A DNA stretch of 64,000 bases from contig NZ_JAHNZT010000006.1 in assembly GCF_019039035.1 (NCBI RefSeq), forward strand, positions 1 to 64,000, given 5' to 3'. Shown here in pieces: positions 54,458 to 62,891 of the stretch. The translations under genes were made by a program, and so were the position numbers. Under the pieces are notes generated by a model. The model had not been told where the DNA came from, made no database searches, and saw only the letters and a list, made by a program, of their open reading frames with translations. Position 1 is the stretch's first letter, and each line of letters begins with the position of its first letter. This DNA is from Citreicoccus inhibens. GTDB lineage: Bacteria; Myxococcota; Myxococcia; Myxococcales; Myxococcaceae.

Positions 54458-54480
54458 GCCTCCCGTTGAACCTGGGAGGC
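54458..54480 (+). other. stem-loop in the pilA-pilG gap
   Basis: Arms GCCTCCC (54458-54464) and GGGAGGC (54474-54480) with a 9-base loop, 9 bases after the pilA stop. No T-run follows. Together with the terminator at 54495-54533 it could protect the 3' end of pilA mRNA, which must be abundant relative to pilGHI. Confidence 0.5.
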
Positions 54481-54494
54481 ATTGCATCCCCACC

Positions 54495-54533
54495 GGGGCT
54501 CTCGGGAAGACCGAGAGCCCCGCGTGCGTTTTT
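54495..54533 (+). terminator. intrinsic terminator of pilA
   Basis: Eleven-base arms GGGGCTCTCGG (54495-54505) and CCGAGAGCCCC (54511-54521) with a 5-base loop; a T-run (54529-54533) begins 7 bases later. The stem is very strong. pilG starts 10 bases after the T-run, so read-through probably feeds pilGHI at a lower level. Confidence 0.85.
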
Positions 54534-54542
54534 ACCGAGCCC

Positions 54543-55469
54543 ATGAGCAAGCTCCCTGCCCTGCTGTTGCCCGCTGGACTGCTTTCCTTGTGCCTGCTCT
54601 CGGCACCGCCCGCGTCCGCGCTGCGGTCGGGGGGCAAACCCTTGCTGCCGCGCCCCGGCCTGCTCCGCACGGTCTTCCGGGGACAGTTGGGGCTGGTCGC
54701 CGACTACTTCTGGATTCTCACCATCAACCGGGTGGGCATCTCGCAATCGGCCCTCGACCACCGCGACATCTACTACTACGCGGACCTCACGACGGATCTC
54801 GATCCGCGCTTCGCGAAGGTCTACACGTTCGCGGGGATCACCATCCCCATCCACCTGGGCCGCGAGCACTACGCCAACGCGAACGAGTCGACCCAGCTCC
54901 TGCGCAAGGGCGTCCTCAATGTTCCGGAGGATGAGCGCACGCAGTTCCAGCTCGCCTACAACCTGATGTTCTTCCACCACCAGTACAAGGAGGCGGGTGA
55001 CATCATCATGGGGCTGTCCAAGCGCCCCAACGCCCCGCCCTGGTACACCGCCCTGGCCACGCGGCTCTATGCGCAGTCCGGCGACTTCGACACGAGCATG
55101 TCGCTCGCGGAGATGATGCGAGACAGCGCCGAGGACGACGAGAGCCGCGCGTACTACGAACGCCGCATCCAGGAGATCCTCCAGGAGCGCGTGCTCCGGC
55201 AGCTCGACAGCGTCGTGGCTCGCTACCGCGAGAACCACGGCAAGCTGCCCGCCAGCATGGAGGCGCTCATCGAGCCCGGCCTCCTCACCCAGCTCCCCGA
55301 GGATCCGCTCGGTGGGCACTTCTACCTGGCGGATGACGGACGGACCTACTCCACGGCGTCGAAGTTCCGCCTGGAGGTCATCTACGACGAGCGGGCCGCC
55401 GACGGCACCCGGATCGTTCCCCACCCTCGCAACCCGGAGACGGACGGTCATGCAACCGGTATCCCCTGA
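54543..55469 (+). CDS. pilG: PilG, accessory protein of the PilGHI system
   Basis: A 308-residue protein with N-terminal signal or anchor (1-27). The next 60 residues contain 'LLRTVFRGQLGLVADYFWILTINRVG', then helical TPR-like region ('DERTQFQLAYNLMFFHHQYKEAGDIIMGLSK' style, 'ALATRLYAQSGDFDTSMSLAEMM') to about 220. The C-terminal part includes 'HGKLPASMEALIEPGLL' and 'PEDPLGGHFYLADDG', a pseudopilin-like Gly/Asp motif. In M. xanthus, pilG-pilH-pilI follow pilA and are needed for piliation; PilG is the non-ABC partner. Assignment is by position and predicted structure. ATG 54543 closely follows the pilA terminator. Its 3' end overlaps pilH by 20 bases. Confidence 0.85.
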   Translation: MSKLPALLLPAGLLSLCLLSAPPASALRSGGKPLLPRPGLLRTVFRGQLGLVADYFWILTINRVGISQSALDHRDIYYYADLTTDLDPRFAKVYTFAGITIPIHLGREHYANANESTQLLRKGVLNVPEDERTQFQLAYNLMFFHHQYKEAGDIIMGLSKRPNAPPWYTALATRLYAQSGDFDTSMSLAEMMRDSAEDDESRAYYERRIQEILQERVLRQLDSVVARYRENHGKLPASMEALIEPGLLTQLPEDPLGGHFYLADDGRTYSTASKFRLEVIYDERAADGTRIVPHPRNPETDGHATGIP

Positions 55470-56430
55470 CGCTCCTCCCATTCAGGCCCAGGGCCTCTCC
55501 AAGACCTACAAGGTCGGCTTCTGGCTCAACCGCACCGTGCGGGCACTCCAGGGCTTGGATCTCCAGGTGGGCGCTGGGCAGATCTACGGCCTGCTCGGCC
55601 CCAACGGTGCGGGCAAATCCACCACCATCAAGATCCTCATGAATCTCGTGCGGCCGAGCGGCGGCACCGCGCGGCTGTACGGGCAGCCGGTGGACCACGC
55701 CGCCACGCGACGGCTCGTAGGATTCCTGCCCGAGAATCCCTCGCCCTACGACTACCTGACCGGGCGCGAGTTCGTGACCCTGGCGGGGCACTTGTCCGGC
55801 TTGAGTGGCCATGACCTGGACCGCCGCGTCACGGAGGTGCTCGGCGCGGTGGAGATGGCCGGCGCGGAGAAGCTCCAGATTCGCCGGTACTCGAAGGGCA
55901 TGGTCCAGCGCGTCGCGCTCGCGCAGGCACTGGTGGGGCGCCCCAAGCTGCTCATCCTCGATGAGCCCACGAGCGGGTTGGATCCGCTCGGGCGCCGGCA
56001 GATGCGAGACCTCATCCTCGCGGAGCGCGACAAGGGCACCACTGTCCTGTTCTGCAGTCACATCATCCCGGACGTCGAGGCGCTGTGCGATCGCCTCGCA
56101 GTACTCGTGGGCGGGCGCCGCGTGCGCGAGGGCAGCGTGCAGGAGCTGGTGTCCGCGCAGGTCCCCACCGTCGAGATGGTGGTGGAGAACCTCAAGTTGG
56201 ATCAGGTGCAGCAGCTCGGCGTGCCGCTGGAGTCGGCTCAGGCGCTCGACGGGCGCGTGCTGCTACAGGTATCGGACACGAACAGCCAGCGACTCCTCGG
56301 GGGCGTACTGGGCGCGGGGGGCCGCGTGAACCGGGTGCAGCCCGCGCGCTTCTCGCTGGAGCAACTCTTCATGGATGCCCTCAAGGAATCAGGCCGGGCC
56401 ACGAGCGTGGGCGGAGAGATCAACACATGA
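55450..56430 (+). CDS. pilH: PilH, ABC transporter ATP-binding protein
   Basis: ABC ATPase of 326 residues. Walker A is 'GPNGAGKST', Q-loop 'VGFLPENPSPYDYLTG', signature 'YSKGMVQRVALAQAL', Walker B 'LLILDEPTSGLD', H-loop 'VLFCSHI'. A C-terminal extension of about 90 residues follows the nucleotide-binding domain ('QVPTVEMVVENLKLDQVQQL'), as in multidrug-type ABC-2 systems. In M. xanthus PilH is required for piliation, with PilG and PilI; what is transported is unsettled. ATG 55450 overlaps pilG by 20 bases and the stop overlaps pilI by 4 bases. Confidence 0.9.
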   Translation: MQPVSPDAPPIQAQGLSKTYKVGFWLNRTVRALQGLDLQVGAGQIYGLLGPNGAGKSTTIKILMNLVRPSGGTARLYGQPVDHAATRRLVGFLPENPSPYDYLTGREFVTLAGHLSGLSGHDLDRRVTEVLGAVEMAGAEKLQIRRYSKGMVQRVALAQALVGRPKLLILDEPTSGLDPLGRRQMRDLILAERDKGTTVLFCSHIIPDVEALCDRLAVLVGGRRVREGSVQELVSAQVPTVEMVVENLKLDQVQQLGVPLESAQALDGRVLLQVSDTNSQRLLGGVLGAGGRVNRVQPARFSLEQLFMDALKESGRATSVGGEINT

Positions 56431-57194
56431 ACGCGTTCACCGCGATGGCGTGGAATGGCTTCCGCGAAGCGCGCCGCAACAAGGTGACGGTCGTCGTGGG
56501 CGCCTTCGCCTCCGTCGTCCTGCTCTCCTCCACGCTGGTGACAGATGTCACTGTCAACACGTTCGACCGCGTGCTGACGGACTTCGGGCTCGGGACGATG
56601 AGCCTCATCCTCGCGTTCCTCACCATCTTCCTCTCCAGCGGACTGTTGAGCCGGGAGATTGAACGGCGCACCATCTTCCTCATGGTGAGCAAGCCGGTGT
56701 CGCGCACGCAGTTCCTGGTGGCGCGGCTCGCCGGCAACATGCTCACGCTCGCGGTGCTCGTGGCCGCGATGACGCTCATCTTCCTCAGCCAGTTGCTGAT
56801 GTTCGGCGCGGCCATCACCTCCACGCAGCTCGTCGCCGCGGCGGGGCTCTGGTTCGAGCTGCTCGTGCTCAGCAGCGCGGGCATCCTGTTCTCCAGCTTC
56901 TCGGGGCCCGCGGTCTCGGCCATCTGCACCACGGGCCTCTACTTCGCCGGGCATCTGGCCGGAGACATGTATGAGATCGCGAAGTACTCGGAGAATCCCC
57001 TCGTCCAGACGCTGGGCCGGGTCCTCTATTACGTGCTGCCCAACCTGGAGCGGATGAACTTCCGGCCGCGCGCGACCTATGCGCTCACCGTGGACGCAGG
57101 CACGTTCCTGTCCGCCGCGGCGTATGGCGTGGCCTGGGCGGCGATCTTCACCGCCATCGCCGTCTTCATCTTCGAGCGCCGCGACTTCCGGTAG
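56427..57194 (+). CDS. pilI: PilI, ABC-2 type permease
   Basis: A 255-residue inner-membrane permease with six hydrophobic helices (about 20-40, 60-80, 105-130, 135-155, 160-180 and 225-248). The segment 'LLSREIERRTIFLMVSKPVSRTQFLVARLAGNM' is typical of ABC-2 permeases. ATG overlaps the pilH stop by 4 bases (ATGA). It completes pilG-pilH-pilI; in M. xanthus pilD follows next, but here pilD is head to head with pilA. The cargo is unknown. Confidence 0.9.
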   Translation: MNAFTAMAWNGFREARRNKVTVVVGAFASVVLLSSTLVTDVTVNTFDRVLTDFGLGTMSLILAFLTIFLSSGLLSREIERRTIFLMVSKPVSRTQFLVARLAGNMLTLAVLVAAMTLIFLSQLLMFGAAITSTQLVAAAGLWFELLVLSSAGILFSSFSGPAVSAICTTGLYFAGHLAGDMYEIAKYSENPLVQTLGRVLYYVLPNLERMNFRPRATYALTVDAGTFLSAAAYGVAWAAIFTAIAVFIFERRDFR

Positions 57195-57202
57195 CGGCTC
57201 CG

Positions 57203-58987
57203 TCAGGGCTGGGTGGGCCCAGGGGCGAGGCTCGCGGCGCCCGCCGTGAGCGCGGCCCGAGCCGAGGTCAGGGCTCGGTGCGTGGGCTCTGAGTCTGGGC
57301 GCAGTCGAAGGGCCTCCTCCAGGGGTTGCACTGCCTCCGCCGCGCGGCCAAGTTGCAAGAGCGTCCGACCCAGTTCCAGGCGAGCGTCCGCGAACTCGGG
57401 CTCGAGCTGGGAGGCCTCGCGGAACGCGACCAGCGCGTCCTCCATGCGCCTCGCTCGCCGCAATGCGAGCCCCAGGTTGTGGCGTGGCGTGGCGCTGCCA
57501 GGCTTCAAGCGGACAGCCGCCTCCAACTCGTGAATCGCCGCAGGGAAGCGGCCGAGCTGGGCATATGCCACCGCGAGATCGCTTCGCACCCGGAACTCCC
57601 CCGGCAAGGACTGCGCCGCGATCTCCAGGTGAGGAAGTGCGTCCTCCACGCGGCGCTCATGGAGATAAGCAGCACCGAGCCAGGCATGGGCCAGAGCACG
57701 CCCAGGTGCCCGGTTCACGGTGTCCTCCCAGAGCGAGATGGCGTCATGCCACACCGGTACGCGCAGCCCCGTCAACAGGGCCGCGATGGCCACCACGCCT
57801 ACAGAGGCGAACGCCGCCGCGCGTGTAACGTAGGACCATCGCGTCAACACCTCGCGGAGCGCGACCGCGACGACGACGATGAATCCCACCGAGGGCAAGT
57901 AGAGGTAGCGCTCCGCATAGGCCTCAACGCCTCTGGCCTGGAGCACCAGGACTGGAAGCAGCGGCACCCACCACCAGACCAAACCTGCCCACAGCGCACG
58001 CAACCCGAGCCTTCGCGAGAGGAGCAGCAGTCCCGCCAACGCAGCGACGGTGAGGCCCCCCAGCAACACCCGCGGCTCCCAGAGTGAGCGAACCCAGGTC
58101 GAGGGAGGCACCGCCACGAGCGGATGCGGCCAGAACAACTTCCCGCCCAGCTCCGTCACCAGCGCCAAGGCATCCAGCCCGCTCGCCGAGCCCTGTGCCA
58201 TCCGGTGGCCGGTCCGAGGCAGCGCCCATCCCAAGGCGTTGAGGCGCAATGTCGCGTACACGCCCAGCGCCAACGCGAGCGGCCCGTAACGCCGCAGTCG
58301 CTCGCGCAGTCCTCGCGGTTCACCTTCCGTCGCGAGTGACTCGAGGCTCCACACCAGGACAGGCAGGACGATGGCCGTCTCTTTCAGGAGGAGCCCCGTC
58401 AGCCAGGCCGCCGCAGCCCAGCACGAGCGCCCCCAGGACACAGGCCCAGGGAAGAGCAGACGCACAGCGACGAGGACCGCCAACGTCGCCCCCAGGTCCA
58501 TCCAGCCGCTGACCCACGCGACAGCCTCTACGTGCACCGGATGCACCGCGAAGAGCGAGGCCCCCACCACGGCAGCCCACTCCGCTGAGGCGCTCGACTG
58601 TCCGCGGCGAAGACAGAAGCGCAGCAGCCACCACACGAGCACCGAGGCCGCCGCATGCGCGAGCACCAGCAGCAGGTGGTATCCCCACGGACTGGTGCCA
58701 AATACCGCGCGCAGCACGAAGAACGTCACGTGCGCCAGGGGGCGGTAGTAGCCCGCGCCCACCTGCGCGTCGGTCGGATCCTCCGCGAACCCGAAGAGCG
58801 ACTGGCCCCAGGCCGTCCTCAGCCCATCCAACGAGCGGATCCATGGGTTGTCCAGCAACAGCGACACGTCGTCGTAGACGAAGCCATTGGCGAGCGCGCC
58901 CGCATACACGAGGAGCGCAAGGGCCACGACCCAGAGGGCCTGGACCCGAGGGCGTGGAGAACCAGGAGAGGGAAGGTCGGGGGCCAT
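57203..58987 (-). CDS. TMTC-like polytopic membrane protein with C-terminal TPRs
   Basis: A 594-residue GT-C-type protein. Predicted helices fill residues 17-410. The first lumenal loop has 'NGFVYDD' (35-41), the acidic pair typical of GT-C enzymes. 'LFAVHPVHVEAVAWVSGWMD' follows helix 3-4, a hallmark of the TMTC/DUF1736 O-mannosyltransferase-like family. The C-terminal 170 residues contain four or five TPR units ('RVEDALPHLEIAAQSLPGEF', 'RMEDALVAFREASQLEPEFAD'). ATG 58987 is chosen although the frame runs 60 codons further upstream. It is divergent from a paralogue at 59210 and convergent with pilI. Transfer of a sugar to exported proteins, possibly pilin, is inference. Confidence 0.82.
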   Translation of the reverse strand: MAPDLPSPGSPRPRVQALWVVALALLVYAGALANGFVYDDVSLLLDNPWIRSLDGLRTAWGQSLFGFAEDPTDAQVGAGYYRPLAHVTFFVLRAVFGTSPWGYHLLLVLAHAAASVLVWWLLRFCLRRGQSSASAEWAAVVGASLFAVHPVHVEAVAWVSGWMDLGATLAVLVAVRLLFPGPVSWGRSCWAAAAWLTGLLLKETAIVLPVLVWSLESLATEGEPRGLRERLRRYGPLALALGVYATLRLNALGWALPRTGHRMAQGSASGLDALALVTELGGKLFWPHPLVAVPPSTWVRSLWEPRVLLGGLTVAALAGLLLLSRRLGLRALWAGLVWWWVPLLPVLVLQARGVEAYAERYLYLPSVGFIVVVAVALREVLTRWSYVTRAAAFASVGVVAIAALLTGLRVPVWHDAISLWEDTVNRAPGRALAHAWLGAAYLHERRVEDALPHLEIAAQSLPGEFRVRSDLAVAYAQLGRFPAAIHELEAAVRLKPGSATPRHNLGLALRRARRMEDALVAFREASQLEPEFADARLELGRTLLQLGRAAEAVQPLEEALRLRPDSEPTHRALTSARAALTAGAASLAPGPTQP

Positions 58988-59209
58988 GAACAGAGGCCGG
59001 CAATGTACCACCGCCCCCTCGGGGACACCCGGCGCCTCCCCACCTGTCCCCTGCCCCCACGCACGCTCGCCCCTCGTGAGACCGCACCGCACACGGGCGT
59101 CGCTTGCGACTGTGACCGCCGGGAGGGCTTGGTATCGTGCCAACGTGGTCTTCCCCTCCAGCCCCATCGTCCTCCGTCATTGCGCCTCGCCAACGTGGAG
59201 CCGCCTGCC

Positions 59210-60967
59210 GTGAGCCCATCCATCGAGCAGGCCTCCGCGACGAGTGCGCGCCGCTTGCGGCTCCATGGCTTGAGCGTGGCGCTCGTCGCCCTGGCCGTGT
59301 ACCTCCCCGCGCTGACGGGGAGCTTCGTCTACGACGACTATGCGCTCGTGGACGCGAACCCGTGGATCCAGTCTCCGGTCTGGCTCGGCGAGGTCTTCCG
59401 GCACCAGCTCTTCGGTTTCAACTCCGCCGCCACCGCGAGCGCCGCGTTCTACCGCCCGCTCACCCATGTGGCGCTGTTGGTCATCCACACCCTGGCGGGC
59501 GTGAGTCCCTGGGCCTACCACCTGCTCTCCGTGCTCTTGCACGCGGTGGCCTCGGTCACGCTGTGGTCCCTGACGCGGAGACTGGCGGGAGAACTGCGCC
59601 CCGACCTAGCGCTGGCCGCGGGGTTGCTCTTCGCCGTGCACCCGGTGCACGTGGAGGCCGTCGCGTGGATCAGCGGTCTCATGGATGTGGCCACGACCAC
59701 GGCGGGACTCGGCGCGATGTGGATGCTCGCGACACGCGGCCTGACACCTCGGCGCGCCGTGGCGGGAGCGGCGCTGTGGCTGGTCGCGTTGCTCTTCAAA
59801 GAGGTCGCGGCGCTCGTTCCCCTCATGTTGCTCGCCTGGGAGTTCATGGACACCCAGGGCCCGCGCCCGCGTCGCGAGTTCGCGTGGCGCTACGGGGCGC
59901 TCTGCGCGGCGGGTGGGCTCTATCTCGCGATGCGCTGGAACGCGGTGGGATGGGCCGTGGTGAACTCCGGCTGGGCGGCCATCCCCCCGAGTATCGCGGG
60001 GCTCAATGCCCTGCCCCTCCTCGCGAGCTACGCGCGGCTGCTCACCGTTCCATCCGGGCTGAGCATCTTCCATGACTTCGAGCCCTCGACGTCCTTCACC
60101 GAGGGCCCCGTGGTGCTGGGAGCCCTGGTCCTGGTGGCGCTCCTCGTCGCGCTCGCGCGGCTGCGGACACGCGTGCCACTCGCCTGGCTCGGACTGCTCT
60201 GGCTCATTCTTCCGTTGCTGCCCGCGCTCCATCTGCGGGCGCTCGGAGAGAGTCCCGTGGCGGAGCGCTATGCGTATCTGCCTTCGGCGGGACTCTGCAT
60301 CCTGTTGGCCATGGCCTGGAACGCGTGGGCGACGCGGGCCCCTCAACGCTCGGTCGCGCTGCTCGTGGGCATTGGCGTTCTCGTCGTCGCGACCGCGAAG
60401 ACCTCCAGCCAGGTCCTCGTGTGGCAGGACGAAGTCAGCCTGTGGTCGAACGCGGTGGACGTGGAACCCGCATCTCCTGTCCCCGCCTATCAGCTGGGGG
60501 CCACCTTGCTCCGCGAAGGCGAGGCCGAGCGCGCGCTCCCGGTCCTGGAGCATGCCGTGGTGGTGCGCCCGACCTACTCACCCGCGGTCGAGGCCCTGGC
60601 GCAAGCCCTGCTCCAGAGCGGACAGGCCGCGCGCGCGCGCGAACTGCTGGAGGCAGCCATCCCCAGCGCGCCCACCCTGCCCTCGTTTCACTTCCGGCTG
60701 GGCGAAGCGCGGCGTGCGCTGGGTGACCTCGCGGGCGCGGCCCAATCGTTTCGCGAGGCCGCGCGGCTCGACACACACAGCACCGACGCCCGCGTATCGC
60801 TCGGAGAGGTCCTGCTGACGCTGGGCGACGTCCCCGCCGCGCGGGAGGCTCTCGACGAGGCCCGGGCGCTCTCCCCCAGCGCTCCCGCCGTGCTGAAAGC
60901 GTGGCAGCGCGCCCAGCCGGCGCCTGCCCCCGCGTTGAACGGGGCCACCTCCGACACCGCCCCCTGA
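59210..60967 (+). CDS. TMTC-like polytopic membrane protein with C-terminal TPRs, paralogue
   Basis: A 585-residue relative of the preceding gene with the same layout: helices to about residue 410, 'GSFVYDD' in the first loop, 'LFAVHPVHVEAVAWISGLMD' after helix 4 and TPR-like units in the last 160 residues. GTG 59210 is chosen because GGAG lies 9 bases upstream; GTG 59195 and TTG 59180 are in-frame alternatives. No ATG is available before the first helix. The 222-base gap to the divergent paralogue shows no obvious promoter motif. Duplication within one locus and opposite orientation suggests shared regulation but different acceptors. Confidence 0.82.
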   Translation: MSPSIEQASATSARRLRLHGLSVALVALAVYLPALTGSFVYDDYALVDANPWIQSPVWLGEVFRHQLFGFNSAATASAAFYRPLTHVALLVIHTLAGVSPWAYHLLSVLLHAVASVTLWSLTRRLAGELRPDLALAAGLLFAVHPVHVEAVAWISGLMDVATTTAGLGAMWMLATRGLTPRRAVAGAALWLVALLFKEVAALVPLMLLAWEFMDTQGPRPRREFAWRYGALCAAGGLYLAMRWNAVGWAVVNSGWAAIPPSIAGLNALPLLASYARLLTVPSGLSIFHDFEPSTSFTEGPVVLGALVLVALLVALARLRTRVPLAWLGLLWLILPLLPALHLRALGESPVAERYAYLPSAGLCILLAMAWNAWATRAPQRSVALLVGIGVLVVATAKTSSQVLVWQDEVSLWSNAVDVEPASPVPAYQLGATLLREGEAERALPVLEHAVVVRPTYSPAVEALAQALLQSGQAARARELLEAAIPSAPTLPSFHFRLGEARRALGDLAGAAQSFREAARLDTHSTDARVSLGEVLLTLGDVPAAREALDEARALSPSAPAVLKAWQRAQPAPAPALNGATSDTAP

Positions 60968-61026
60968 CCCGAAGCGCGGCGCGTCACCACGCGGCCCCAG
61001 GTGATGGAGGAACGCCCTGGAGACAC

Positions 61027-62763
61027 TCAACCCGGAGTCAGCGCGGTGAGGCCAACCTGCCCCGCCGCGTCTCGGCGGAGGCGATAGAAGCGCCGCTCCG
61101 GCATGAGCGCGCGGAGCGCGGCTTCGACGCCTGGGCCGTCGTGCACCACGAGCACCCGATCGCTCAAGTCCGGCCGGGGGCGCCGCCACTCGAACACGAA
61201 GGAGCCCTGCTGCTTGAAGCGGGGAAACGAGAGCCACACCTGACCGTACTTCGGCGCCAGCACCACCGCGTCCTCGAGCGCGGGGTCATCCACCACCGAG
61301 TACAGCTGCTCGTGGATCTCCGCCTGCCGTCGCAGCGCGAGCCCATTCCAGACCGTGAAGGTGCCCATCGCGAGGAACAGGCTCAGGCAGAGCGCGCCAA
61401 CGAGCGCGGTCGTGGGCAACGCGCGCTCGCGAAGCAGCGCCAACACCTTCACGGTCCCTGCCACCGCCATGAACGTGAGCGGCACCGCGGCGTCCGAGTA
61501 GTGGATGGGGCCCACCATGTGGAGGCCATGGTCATCGTGGATGAGCGCCACGGCGAGACTGGCCACGACACCCCACCCCAGCCGTCGCGACAGCGGATCC
61601 AAGACCCACCCGCTCGCCACCAGCAGCAGTCCCACCGGCCCCAGGAACCACAGCGCCAGCATCACCAGGTTGTAGCTGAAGTTGGCGCCGAACCGCTCCC
61701 AGAACCGCTCCGGGCTCCACACGCCCTTGAAGTACGACAGGTAGGGATGAATCACCTCGTTGTTCGAGGCGAGCCGCGGCGGGATGATTCCTCCGGTCAC
61801 GACCACGGCGTGAATCACCGTCGCCACCAGCGGAATGGCGAGTCCCAGGGCGAGCCCTCCCACCATGCGCCCGGCCTCCTTCCGCCGGACCGCGGACACC
61901 ACCTCGGTGATGATCAACGGCGCCGTCAGCGCCACGATCTCGAATGGCCGAGTCATCGCCGCGCCGCCCAGCGCCAATCCCGTCCAGAACCACGCCCTGC
62001 CCGTCCGCTTGTCCATCGCGACCACGAACGCCCAGAGGCCCAACGCCAGCCCCGCGCGAGACAACACGTGGGCATGCGTGGTGAAAGACAACAGCTCCAC
62101 CATGGGTGAGGCGAGGTAGAGCGCGGCCGCCAGCAACGCCCCCGTCGGCCCATGACGTCGCGCCCCCCAGCCCATCACGCCCAGGACGCCCAGCGCGGCG
62201 GCCAGCGCGAAAACCGCGGGCCCCAGCCCCGTCAACTCCGCCGTGGCCCAGGCGAGTTGCACGCCCAACCAGTCCAACCCCGCCCACTGCCCGCCATGGC
62301 CATAGAGAAACAGGTCCGGGAATGCCGCGACCTGCGCGGGCCGAGGCAGCGCCACCTTCCCCAGCGCGAGCACCTGCCCGCCGAAGCGGGCAGCCCACTC
62401 GTCATCAGTGAAAGGAAAGTCTCGCAGGAAGAAGGCATGGCCCACACGCGCCAGCCCGAACGCGAGACACGCCCCCATCACCGCCCCCATCCGCTGCTCC
62501 GTGGGCGTCATCCGCTCCACGCGAGCGCTGACGGCCGCCAGCGCACGGACCATCCACGGCGCCAGGGCGACGCCCATCAGGCATGCGCCCGGGAGCGCGA
62601 GCAAGAGCGTGCCAAGCCAGAGATAGGCCTCCCCCGGACTCACCTGGGTCCATGGGGGCTGGAAGCTGACGAACATGCCCGGCGCGGTCTGCGTGAGCCC
62701 GAAGAAACAGCCATACAGGGTAACGCCGCAGAGCAGCAGGCCGACCCGATGTCGCGTGGTCAT
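61027..62763 (-). CDS. polytopic membrane protein, GT-C glycosyltransferase-like
   Basis: A 578-residue protein with about 12 hydrophobic helices, from 'VGLLLCGVTLYGCFFGL' to about residue 480, then a 95-residue soluble C-terminus. The loop 'FPFTDDEWAARFGGQ' contains the DDE motif characteristic of lipid-linked GT-C enzymes (ArnT-like, GT39/83). No TPR or signal cleavage site. I place it by membrane plan and this motif only. It is convergent with the TMTC-like gene and divergent from the WecE gene, in what looks like a glycan locus. Confidence 0.72.
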   Translation of the reverse strand: MTTRHRVGLLLCGVTLYGCFFGLTQTAPGMFVSFQPPWTQVSPGEAYLWLGTLLLALPGACLMGVALAPWMVRALAAVSARVERMTPTEQRMGAVMGACLAFGLARVGHAFFLRDFPFTDDEWAARFGGQVLALGKVALPRPAQVAAFPDLFLYGHGGQWAGLDWLGVQLAWATAELTGLGPAVFALAAALGVLGVMGWGARRHGPTGALLAAALYLASPMVELLSFTTHAHVLSRAGLALGLWAFVVAMDKRTGRAWFWTGLALGGAAMTRPFEIVALTAPLIITEVVSAVRRKEAGRMVGGLALGLAIPLVATVIHAVVVTGGIIPPRLASNNEVIHPYLSYFKGVWSPERFWERFGANFSYNLVMLALWFLGPVGLLLVASGWVLDPLSRRLGWGVVASLAVALIHDDHGLHMVGPIHYSDAAVPLTFMAVAGTVKVLALLRERALPTTALVGALCLSLFLAMGTFTVWNGLALRRQAEIHEQLYSVVDDPALEDAVVLAPKYGQVWLSFPRFKQQGSFVFEWRRPRPDLSDRVLVVHDGPGVEAALRALMPERRFYRLRRDAAGQVGLTALTPG

Positions 62764-62891
62764 GTGGGCCCCAGCCTACCAGCCCGTGCGGCGGCCGCAC
62801 GAGGTGACGTGAGCGACCCGCGCGCGCGTTGACGGGCGCGGCCCTCATTCATCATGCTTCCGCGCACCGCCCCTCTTCCCCCCGGTGCTCA

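Noticed and set aside
59180-59212. Upstream TTG 59180 as start of the second TMTC-like protein
   Set aside because: GTG 59210 has GGAG at a good distance; the upstream residues are not conserved with the paralogue.
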